A stretch of 6,291 bases of DNA from Ruminococcus sp. UBA946. Its GTDB lineage: Bacteria > Bacillota > Clostridia > Oscillospirales > Ruminococcaceae. The stretch is from assembly GCA_002293295.1 (NCBI GenBank), contig DBCY01000035.1:6331-12621 (forward strand), given 5' to 3'. A model generated the notes under the pieces. The model ran no database searches, was not told where the DNA came from, and saw only the letters and a list, made by a program, of their open reading frames with translations. This document shows positions 1 to 5,073 of this stretch, piece after piece. How positions within the stretch are numbered: position 1 is the first letter of the stretch; every line of letters starts with the position of its first letter. Made by a program: the position numbers and the translations under genes.

Positions 1-22
1 TCGAGTCCAACTTGGGGAGCCA
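1..22 (+). tRNA. 3' end of a tRNA gene (probably tRNA-Asn), cut by window start
   Basis: The first 22 bases fit the end of a tRNA. Bases 1-6 are the T-loop without its first T, 7-11 (CCAAC) the 3' half of the T-stem, 12-18 (TTGGGGA) the 3' half of the acceptor stem, 19 the discriminator G, and 20-22 an encoded CCA. An acceptor stem starting UCC with G73 and ending GGAGCCA matches tRNA-Asn as I recall it from Firmicutes, but the anticodon lies outside the window, so the identity is inferred. Because an integrase gene follows directly, this segment is also the likely attachment-site core of the neighbouring element. Confidence 0.75.
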
Positions 23-40
23 AAAGTTATAATTAAAGAT

Positions 41-95
41 TGAAAGTCGGACAAGATTGCCTAAAACACAGGGCTTGTCCGACTTTCATTTTTTT
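41..95 (+). terminator. Strong rho-independent terminator after the tRNA
   Basis: Bases 41-55 and 74-88 form a perfect 15-bp stem (core GAAAGTCGGACAAG / CTTGTCCGACTTTC) with an 18-base loop, followed by seven T at 89-95. It lies 18 bases after the tRNA CCA, so it most likely ends the tRNA transcript and insulates the integrase gene from it. If the tRNA end is an attachment site, this hairpin is either the original chromosomal terminator or one carried by the element; the window alone cannot decide. Confidence 0.85.
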
Positions 96-228
96 GTCAT
101 TTACAATCGAAGATTGAAAAATCTTAAATTTGGAGCAAGCGGTTTTTAAGTATATTTGGTACGAACCACACGTTCTAATTTGTACTTATTTTTAACCTCT
201 GGGAATAAAATTTACTGGAGGGATAGTT

Positions 229-1173
229 GTGGAAAAAATTAAATTTGAACGAAACATGAACGTGACAGTACAAGAAGGATTTGACAGACTTATCCGTATT
301 AAACGCACACAAAATTTATCACCTGATACTTTATCGCATTATGAAATTCATTATCGGTATTTTAGTGAATTTTTTGACGTAACAAAACCATGCAGAGAAA
401 TAACCTTAGATACGTTTTATGGTTATATAGAATATTTGCAAAAAACAAGAAATGCAAATTCTATAACCATTAATACATATTTAGGTTCATTACGCTCAAT
501 CCTGTATTTTTTTATGGAAGAGGGGTATATGGATAAGTTTGATGTTAAGCTTTTGAAAAAAGAAAAGAACATAAAAGAAACCTATACAGATGATGAACTG
601 GAGAGAATTCTAAAAAAACCGAACCTTAAAAAATGCAGCTTTACTGAATACCGTAATTGGGTAATGTCAAATTATTTCATTGCAACAGGCAACAGGCTAA
701 GAACAGTATTAAACCTTAAAATAGGTCATCTTGATTTTGAGAATAATTTAATTCTTATGGGGAAGACGAAAAACGGTCGGCAACAGCTTATACCCATGTC
801 AAAATCATTAGCGGAAATATTACAGGAGTATTTAGCATATAGAAAGGGTTCGGCAGAGGATTATGTCTTTTGTGATATTCGCAACAGGCAACTTACTAGA
901 GATGGTACAACTACTATTGTGCGTAAATACCATTTTAGCCGTGGTGTTAGAAAAACATCAGTTCATGCATATAGACACACTTTCGCTAAAAAATGGATTT
1001 TGAACGGCGGGGATATTTTTAGGTTACAAAAAATTCTAGGACATAGCAGTGTAGAAATGGTAAAAAATTACGTTGAGATGTTCAGTGATGATTTGCAAAA
1101 AGATTTTGAAATTTTCAATCCATTAGACAATTTTATGAAGAATAAGCAGGGGGAACGGATTAAGATGAGATAG
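229..1173 (+). CDS. Tyrosine recombinase / phage-type integrase (314 aa)
   Basis: This is a site-specific recombinase that cuts and rejoins DNA through a covalent tyrosine link, most likely integrating and excising the element next to the tRNA. An N-terminal SAM-like core-binding domain spans about residues 10-105 and the catalytic domain about 118-290. The expected catalytic residues are visible: R156 (in TGNRLR), K179 (GKT), H247 and R250 (HAYRH), H272 (LGH) and nucleophile Y281. The start is GTG at 229, preceded by GGAGGGA at 217-223 with 5-base spacing; no nearby ATG has an equally good site. The length fits short XerC/D-like and integrative-element integrases. It lies about 200 bases from a tRNA 3' end, the classic layout. 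The reading frame is complete, so the enzyme may be active although the rest of the element is decayed. No clear promoter was seen; the exact target site is inferred from position. Confidence 0.9.
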   Translation: MEKIKFERNMNVTVQEGFDRLIRIKRTQNLSPDTLSHYEIHYRYFSEFFDVTKPCREITLDTFYGYIEYLQKTRNANSITINTYLGSLRSILYFFMEEGYMDKFDVKLLKKEKNIKETYTDDELERILKKPNLKKCSFTEYRNWVMSNYFIATGNRLRTVLNLKIGHLDFENNLILMGKTKNGRQQLIPMSKSLAEILQEYLAYRKGSAEDYVFCDIRNRQLTRDGTTTIVRKYHFSRGVRKTSVHAYRHTFAKKWILNGGDIFRLQKILGHSSVEMVKNYVEMFSDDLQKDFEIFNPLDNFMKNKQGERIKMR

Positions 1174-1285
1174 GTTTTTGTGAAATTGCAGAGCAGAGAA
1201 TAAAAAACCTGTTTTGTTGCTATTCATTTCTGATTTCTCCTCGACGAGAAAGGCATTGACATAAGGTTTAGTATTTGATTCATTG

Positions 1286-2803
1286 TTAGGGTGTCTTTAC
1301 GGGCGTTCCCGTGGCGGTTAAGATATTGTTGTATCCGTATTTTTCGTTGAGGTACTGCGTTTTCATCAGCATATCCTCGGATTTTTGCGCCGCCGTAGTC
1401 TGAACCCCCGCCACGTTTGACATTTTTGTCGCTATGAAACAGTTTTTATAATTATGGAATTCATCAGCCGCCAAGTAGTCAAAACCAAGCTTTTCAAAGC
1501 ATATGACATTATCGTCCTTTACCCTGCTTTGTAAATCCTTTAACTTAACTTCAAGTGATTTTATTGCCTGTTCTATTTGTTTTACCGAGAAGCTCCTCTT
1601 ATCGGCTCTCCCCTCATATTTTATTTCTTCAAGAGCGGCGCGGTGTTCTTCCAGCTCTTCATATATATACTGTTCTTCAAGTTCCGGCGATAACCGTATT
1701 TTATCAAATGATGAATGACCAAGAATGACTGTGTCAAAATCATTTGTGGCAATCTTACCCGCAAAGCTTAAACGGTTTTCCTTTTTAAAATCTTTTTCAG
1801 CCGCCACCAATATATCAGCATTCGGATAAAGCTTTTTGAAATCATATATTTCCCGTAATTGAGGTTCAATATCGCTTCTGTATACATAATGACTTATTTT
1901 ATTGTTGTTGAAGATTTCTAATACATTATGATTATTAATGTTGTTACCGTTCATATAAATAGAAACAGCTTCATTTCTAAGCTCATCACTCGTTTTATTG
2001 TGATGTTCATCATTAACAGTAATCTCCGAGGAATACTTTTCGCTTAACCTAAAATCTATTATGTTATATATATCCTTATCGGCGATATGACGGTAAGGGA
2101 CATACAGGTTAAAACGGAAGGTCTGCTTAATCCTTCGTAAATAGTCGTTAAAAGAAGTAATAATATGCCTGTCAGCTGTTATATTATTGTTTTTACTGTA
2201 TTCTGTAAAGTCATGCAAATACTCATTGTCTTTAATTTGTCCGATATATAAGGCAGCTATATAGTCTGATGGGATAATAATACCGTCTATATTGTCTATA
2301 TCGTTTTCGTTACAGACAACCAGTCTTTCTTCTTCATCTTTTTTGTTATAAAGGTATAGCTTCATACCAAACTCAAATAATATTTTACCTGTATCTTTTG
2401 TAACTCCCGCAAAGCCGTCCTGAAAAAATAACAAATTATTTTTATCAGTGATTAATTCCAAAGCCTGAGAACAGGTAATACTCACAATTTCCCTGTTGAT
2501 AACGGTGTTCAGACAAAGTGTGATTAATGAATTAACTTGTTCATTCTCAAAACCGATGTCTCCGGCAATATTTTCAAATTCAACCAGTGTCTTGAATATT
2601 TCTGCATTGCTTTTATTTTTGAATATAAACTCGCAGACTGAATTACTGATTAACTCATCAGCCCGGAGTTCAAGCATTATGTTGATTGTCTTACCGTAGT
2701 TTTCCGTAAGCTTAATATCTTCTCTGAACACCTTCGGAATCAGGTTTTCATAGGCATAAATCACTTTATAGAATCGTTTTATGTATTTTTCATAATAATT
2801 CAT
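1286..2803 (-). CDS. Chimeric, C-terminally truncated fragment of a large SNF2-type helicase of conjugative elements
   Basis: Residues about 321-502 match the middle of the very large helicase/methylase proteins carried by Tn1549-like conjugative elements. They include the stretch YPNADILVA, a coiled-coil-rich section (about 371-430), the DEFH box (447-450; DEAH-like motif II), HNYKN, KMSNVAG and TATGTP (496-501; motif III). Family members continue after TGTP with SNS and hundreds of further residues; here three codons follow and then a stop. Motif I (Walker A), which should precede YPNAD, is also absent. Residues 1-320 are not recognised, are Asn/Ile/Lys-rich and visibly more A+T-rich than the helicase part. 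The ATG at 2803 has AAAGGA 12 bases upstream, a slightly wide spacing. Active helicase function is very unlikely. The product is either a remnant or a fused protein with unknown N-terminal function. Confidence 0.7.
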   Translation of the reverse strand: MNYYEKYIKRFYKVIYAYENLIPKVFREDIKLTENYGKTINIMLELRADELISNSVCEFIFKNKSNAEIFKTLVEFENIAGDIGFENEQVNSLITLCLNTVINREIVSITCSQALELITDKNNLLFFQDGFAGVTKDTGKILFEFGMKLYLYNKKDEEERLVVCNENDIDNIDGIIIPSDYIAALYIGQIKDNEYLHDFTEYSKNNNITADRHIITSFNDYLRRIKQTFRFNLYVPYRHIADKDIYNIIDFRLSEKYSSEITVNDEHHNKTSDELRNEAVSIYMNGNNINNHNVLEIFNNNKISHYVYRSDIEPQLREIYDFKKLYPNADILVAAEKDFKKENRLSFAGKIATNDFDTVILGHSSFDKIRLSPELEEQYIYEELEEHRAALEEIKYEGRADKRSFSVKQIEQAIKSLEVKLKDLQSRVKDDNVICFEKLGFDYLAADEFHNYKNCFIATKMSNVAGVQTTAAQKSEDMLMKTQYLNEKYGYNNILTATGTPVKTP

Positions 2804-2829
2804 TTATCGGGATTTCCTTTTTAAATAAT

Positions 2830-2858
2830 TTGACATAAAAGAAAAATTAGGGTATAAT
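2830..2858 (+). promoter_or_regulatory. Consensus sigma-A promoter of the antitoxin stub
   Basis: TTGACA at 2830-2835 and TATAAT at 2853-2858 are separated by exactly 17 bases, so both boxes match the consensus perfectly. Transcription would start near 2865 and read into the short gene at 2904. The promoter lies in the divergent space between that gene and the minus-strand helicase fragment. Confidence 0.85.
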
Positions 2859-2867
2859 ATTTATAGG

Positions 2868-2880
2868 ATATATCATATAT
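2868..2880. promoter_or_regulatory. Possible operator palindrome at the transcription start
   Basis: ATATAT-C-ATATAT is a perfect hyphenated palindrome just after the predicted +1 of the promoter at 2830-2858, and it includes the shorter palindrome GATATATC (2867-2874). Antitoxins of the XRE class usually repress their own promoter, so this is a candidate operator. A+T-rich palindromes arise easily by chance, hence the low confidence. Confidence 0.3.
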
Positions 2881-2903
2881 TGCCATTTAGGAGATGACTA
2901 AAA

Positions 2904-3056
2904 ATGAGTGAATTCAGGGAGTTTTTAACCGAACAACTGGAAGACCCTCAATTCCGCGCTGAATGGGATGCCCTTGAACCGGAATTTGCTATAATTCAAT
3001 CATTGATAGACAAAAGTAAAGCTTCAGGCTATACCTTTGCTTCCGAAAACCTATAA
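2904..3056 (+). pseudogene. Truncated XRE/HigA-type antitoxin stub (50 aa)
   Basis: The 50 residues start MSEFREFLTEQLEDPQFRAE and continue WDALEPEFAIIQSLID. This is the characteristic N-terminal arm of HigA-like XRE antitoxins in clostridia, which normally run to about 95 residues and continue after a Ser-Gly with an LTQ-type helix-turn-helix. Here the frame changes character after SG (residues 41-42) and ends at TAA 3054-3056, so the DNA-binding domain is missing. The same frame stays open after that stop for 18 more codons (to TAA 3111-3113), encoding an acidic tail that is not a helix-turn-helix. The RBS AGGAG (2889-2893) lies 10 bases before the ATG, and the promoter is perfect. No cognate HigB/RelE toxin gene is adjacent. 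Probably a deletion remnant; a short peptide may still be made. Confidence 0.7.
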
Positions 3057-3151
3057 CAATTTATTGAAGTTCTTGATGAAATAGAGACGGAGGAAAGTAA
3101 GACAGATACATAATATCTATCTTCTGACTTGTATTTATTAATGTAAATCAC

Positions 3152-3180
3152 TTGACAATTTGATATAAGTATGTTATAAT
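3152..3180 (+). promoter_or_regulatory. Consensus sigma-A promoter of the relB-yoeB operon
   Basis: TTGACA at 3152-3157, a 17-base spacer and TATAAT at 3175-3180 match the consensus perfectly. Transcription should start near 3187, leaving a short leader before the antitoxin ATG at 3216. The -10 box is embedded in an inverted repeat (3169-3186), which suggests that the operon's own antitoxin represses it. Confidence 0.88.
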
Positions 3181-3195
3181 ACATACAAAGTATGT
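3169..3195. promoter_or_regulatory. Candidate RelB operator: three GTATGT half-sites over the -10 box
   Basis: GTATGT at 3169-3174 and its inverse ACATAC at 3181-3186 flank the -10 box TATAAT symmetrically, giving a perfect 18-bp palindrome. A third copy, GTATGT at 3190-3195, forms a second inverted pair with the middle one across three A residues. Ribbon-helix-helix antitoxins bind short alternating half-sites as dimers of dimers, so this array fits cooperative autorepression that depends on the toxin:antitoxin ratio. The binding itself is inferred. Confidence 0.7.
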
Positions 3196-3215
3196 CATAT
3201 GAGGAGGTTTTGTAT

Positions 3216-3491
3216 ATGTCAAATCATACAACTATACGGCTTGATGCTGATAAAAAAGAAGAATTTGCTAAAGTATGCGATAATATGGGGCTTAGCGTTT
3301 CGGGAGCTATTAATTTATTTATAACTAAGGTTTTGCAATGCAAACGCATCCCTTTTGAAATATCCGCTGAAACAGACCCCTTTTATTCAGAAGCAAACCA
3401 AAATTTTTTGCTTGAATCTATAGCGCAAATAGAGCGTGGAGAGGGGAAAGTTTACAATGATGTCAGTGAAATTTTCACCGAACGCTCTTGA
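3216..3491 (+). CDS. relB: RelB/DinJ-family antitoxin (91 aa)
   Basis: Antitoxin of a type II toxin-antitoxin pair: it neutralises the toxin encoded next to it and should repress the shared promoter. Residues 1-45 form the ribbon-helix-helix, with the strand HTTIRLDADKK followed by two helices including LSVSGAINLFITKVL. The C-terminal part has the family's toxin-binding signature, DPFYSEANQNFLLESIAQIERGEG in outline (about 54-77). The ATG at 3216 is chosen because GAGGAGG (3201-3207) lies 8 bases upstream; an in-frame ATG at 3192 has no RBS, lies in the operator and would be at or after the transcription start. The gene overlaps the toxin gene by 35 bases (or 32), which points to coupled translation. 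The symbol reflects the family; dinJ would be equally apt. Confidence 0.9.
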   Translation: MSNHTTIRLDADKKEEFAKVCDNMGLSVSGAINLFITKVLQCKRIPFEISAETDPFYSEANQNFLLESIAQIERGEGKVYNDVSEIFTERS

Positions 3492-3723
3492 ACAGCTTTT
3501 TTACATTGCCGAAACTGACAAACGGCTTTTTAAGGCATTTAAAAAAATAATCAAAGATACTCAAAGAAGTGGTACTGACGGATTAGGTCATCCTGAACAG
3601 CTTTCGGGAAATATGGCAGGTTGGTGGAGTAAGAAAATTGATGAAAGCAACCGCTTAGTTTTTCGTATAGCCAATGATATTGTGGAAGTCGTTGAGTGCC
3701 GCACACATTATGGTGATAAATAA
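3457..3723 (+). CDS. yoeB: YoeB/Txe-family mRNA interferase toxin (88 aa)
   Basis: Ribosome-dependent endoribonuclease that cleaves mRNA in the ribosomal A site and halts translation when free of its antitoxin. Counted from the second Met (3460) it aligns without gaps to E. coli YoeB as I recall it. ETDKR, IKDTQR, GHPEQLSGN, GWWSKKI, NRLVFRI and CRTHY match, and the key residues fall on E46, R65, H83 and Y84. All are present, so the enzyme should be active. Starts at 3457 and 3460 are both ATG; 3457 is 10 bases after AGAGGGG (3440-3446) and is chosen, while 3460 fits the family length better. A GTG at 3436 would add an unsupported extension. It overlaps the antitoxin gene and is followed by a terminator. 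Pairing with a RelB/DinJ antitoxin rather than YefM is notable. Confidence 0.92.
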   Translation: MMSVKFSPNALEQLFYIAETDKRLFKAFKKIIKDTQRSGTDGLGHPEQLSGNMAGWWSKKIDESNRLVFRIANDIVEVVECRTHYGDK

Positions 3724-3734
3724 TTTAACTCATC

Positions 3735-3758
3735 CCCCTGTTTTACAGGGGTGTTTTT
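3735..3758 (+). terminator. Rho-independent terminator of the relB-yoeB operon
   Basis: CCCCTGT (3735-3741), loop TTT and ACAGGGG (3745-3751) form a 7-bp G+C-rich hairpin, with T residues at 3754-3758. It begins 12 bases after the yoeB stop. The T-run overlaps the stop codon of the minus-strand topoisomerase remnant (3757-3759). No T-run follows on the minus strand, so it should work in the plus direction only. Confidence 0.85.
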
Positions 3759-4053
3759 ATTCCTGAACAGCCTTAAAATTAACATATTTCCCGGTATCGT
3801 CAATTCCGTATTTTTTCGTATATGAGGTGTCAAGCTCTTTAATCTTAAATGATGTAATTCCATCGGAAAGCAATTCCTTTACATTTTTTGATGTGATTAC
3901 AGTTGCCGGGTACTTGTTGTTCTTCCATATTGTAAACCCGCATGTTTTGAAATCACCTGAGCAGTAAAAATTCTTATCGCCTTCATAAATATCCTTGAGA
4001 TTCCAGACTCCAGTTATCAGAAATCTGACCACTGACCACTGCTCACTGTCCAC
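3757..4053 (-). pseudogene. C-terminal remnant of a TopB-like DNA topoisomerase III
   Basis: From about residue 20 (KDIYEGDKNFYCSG) to the end (DDTGKYVNFK) this 98-codon ORF matches the C-terminal zinc-ribbon and basic tail of the topoisomerase III proteins found in Firmicutes conjugative elements. Such tails have two cysteine pairs; only the second is present here (C31 and C38), and the first CPxC pair expected just before KDIYEG is replaced by unrelated residues. Residues 1-10 are encoded by a heptamer tandem repeat, so the ATG at 4053 is not a true gene start, and no RBS was seen. The catalytic TOPRIM and tyrosine domains are wholly missing. Orientation and order relative to the helicase fragment agree with the layout topB then helicase in Tn1549-like elements. 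The stop falls within the T-run of the neighbouring terminator. Confidence 0.65.
4025..4052. repeat. Heptamer tandem repeat, four units of CTGNYCA type
   Basis: Four contiguous 7-base units are visible: CTGACCA (4025-4031), CTGACCA (4032-4038), CTGCTCA (4039-4045) and CTGTCCA (4046-4052), with a partial CTT after them. It sits at the 5' edge of the topoisomerase remnant and marks the point where coding homology has been lost. Such short repeats expand and contract by slippage. Confidence 0.8.
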
Positions 4054-4260
4054 TTATGATTAGAAAGTTATTCGTTTTTTGCTTAAGTTGTTGACATTGT
4101 TCTTTTGAGACGACAAATAAGCTTCAAGGACTACAAACAGCTTTATTCAATTTATACCGATATAAATTAACCTACCATACCATAGCTAAAGTGGATTACA
4201 TTTCAAGTTTAAAGAAGAAGAATGGATTAGGCGGGAGGGAGAATATAATAATTCGGTTCG

Positions 4261-4289
4261 TTGACTTTTAAATGGTTTTATGATATTAT
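4261..4289 (+). promoter_or_regulatory. Weak sigma-A promoter candidate upstream of the sigma-factor gene
   Basis: TTGACT (4261-4266) and TATTAT (4284-4289) are 17 bases apart. A better -10 box, TATAAT (4287-4292), would need a 20-base spacer. A transcript from here would have a leader of about 285 bases before the sigma-factor start and would include the hairpin at 4324-4362. No convincing ECF-type promoter was found nearer the gene. Confidence 0.3.
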
Positions 4290-4323
4290 AATTATTAACT
4301 TTACCTAATTTGGCATAATAAAT

Positions 4324-4362
4324 GCGAGCTGTCGAACTGCTTTTGAGATAGTCGAAGCTTGC
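4324..4362. other. Bulged hairpin in the intergenic gap
   Basis: GCGAGCT (4324-4330) pairs with AGCTTGC (4356-4362), including one G-T wobble. After a single bulged G at 4331, TCGA (4332-4335) pairs with TCGA (4352-4355), leaving a 16-base loop. This gives 11 pairs in all. No T-run follows, so it is not a standard terminator. Its role is unknown; it could be a structured leader element or a leftover of mobile DNA. Confidence 0.4.
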
Positions 4363-4581
4363 CGTAAGTAGAAGTAAACAAACTTTGAAATTACGGAGTA
4401 GATTAATCTTAATATTTTTCCGCGTTTGACAATAGTGTTATTTAATGGGACGGTATCAGAGATTATTTCTGAGGCAATGTTTTTGAAGTTCACACGCATG
4501 TTGCGCGGAATGACCAGCAGGAAAAGTTATTGGCACTATTCTAAATGAACTATTTCACATATAGTAGGGGTGATAATTAAA

Positions 4582-5073
4582 GTGGAAGATTTTATGCAAG
4601 ATGTTCCTGCTGCGGAACTTCTCGGAATGTATTCTGAAATAGTATATAGATTAGCTTATTCAAGAACTCAGAACAGGCATGACGCAGAGGATATAACGCA
4701 GGATGTTTTTCTGAAATATATTAAATCCGCTCCGCGATTCAACTGTGAAGAACATAGGAAAGCATGGCTTCTTAAAGTTACTGTAAACGCCAGTAAAAGT
4801 TTGGTCACCTCGGCATGGGTAAGGCGGCGCGCGAATATAGATGACGCAGAAAATATGAAAGTTGATTTTAGTCAAAAAAACGAATTATACTATACAGTTA
4901 TAAAACTTCCTCAAAAATACAGAATAGTAGTGCATTTATTCTATTATGAGCAATTATCCGTTTTACAAATATCCGAATTGTTGAACAGGAAAGAATCAAC
5001 TATAAAATCACAGCTTTTCAGAGCGAGAAAAATGTTAAGAAAGCTTTTAGAGGAGGAGCAATATGAACTTTAA
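4582..5073 (+). CDS. ECF-type RNA polymerase sigma factor (163 aa)
   Basis: A short sigma-70 family protein that directs RNA polymerase to a special promoter set. Region 2 spans about residues 14-75, with the -10-binding core RHDAEDITQDVFLKYIK (32-48) and WLLKVTVNASKS (62-73). Region 4 spans about 103-155, with the helix-turn-helix LSVLQISELL...STIKSQLFRARKML (125-152). Region 3 is absent, as in group 4 (ECF) factors. The start chosen is GTG 4582, 7 bases after AGGGGTGAT (4566-4574), which pairs well with the 16S 3' end; a GTG at 4570 lies inside that site, and ATG 4594 is too far from it. The end overlaps the next gene by 11 bases, indicating a coupled sigma/anti-sigma operon. The target promoters and inducing signal cannot be read from the sequence. 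Confidence 0.88.
   Translation: MEDFMQDVPAAELLGMYSEIVYRLAYSRTQNRHDAEDITQDVFLKYIKSAPRFNCEEHRKAWLLKVTVNASKSLVTSAWVRRRANIDDAENMKVDFSQKNELYYTVIKLPQKYRIVVHLFYYEQLSVLQISELLNRKESTIKSQLFRARKMLRKLLEEEQYEL

Larger units (their letters stand above)
4054..4581. other. Gene-free gap between island remnant and sigma-factor gene
   Basis: I see no convincing gene here. A plus-strand frame is open from 4095 to 4271 (58 codons, including the residues IAKVDYISSLKKKNGLGG) but has no ATG or RBS and was not recognised; it could be decayed coding DNA. A 64-codon minus-strand frame at 4305-4499 also lacks an RBS. The gap contains a bulged hairpin (4324-4362), the 10-bp palindrome AGATTAATCT (4400-4409), a weak promoter candidate (4261-4289) and the leader of the sigma gene. 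No copy of the tRNA end is present, so a right attachment site is not visible. Confidence 0.6.

Noticed and set aside
1234..1251. TTTCTC/GAGAAA hairpin after the integrase gene as a terminator
   Set aside because: The stem is short and weak and has no T-run, so it is not supported as a terminator.
1503..1718. 71-codon plus-strand ORF
   Set aside because: It is antisense to the helicase-like coding sequence, Ser-rich, without RBS or family resemblance; a shadow frame.
2496..2699. 67-codon plus-strand ORF
   Set aside because: It is antisense to the N-terminal half of the 505-codon ORF and has no RBS or recognisable motif.
3192..3215. Upstream ATG for the RelB-type antitoxin
   Set aside because: It lies inside the operator and at the expected transcription start without an RBS; ATG 3216 has GAGGAGG at good spacing.
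3436..3456. GTG start for the YoeB-type toxin
   Set aside because: It would add seven residues before the conserved N-terminus and lacks a better RBS than ATG 3457/3460.
4426..4459. TTGACA at 4426-4431 as a promoter for the sigma gene
   Set aside because: No acceptable -10 box occurs 16-18 bases downstream.
4305..4499. 64-codon minus-strand ORF in the intergenic gap
   Set aside because: No RBS precedes the ATG, no motif is recognised, and it covers the bulged hairpin.
4660..4875. 71-codon minus-strand ORF
   Set aside because: It is fully antisense to the well-supported sigma-factor gene.
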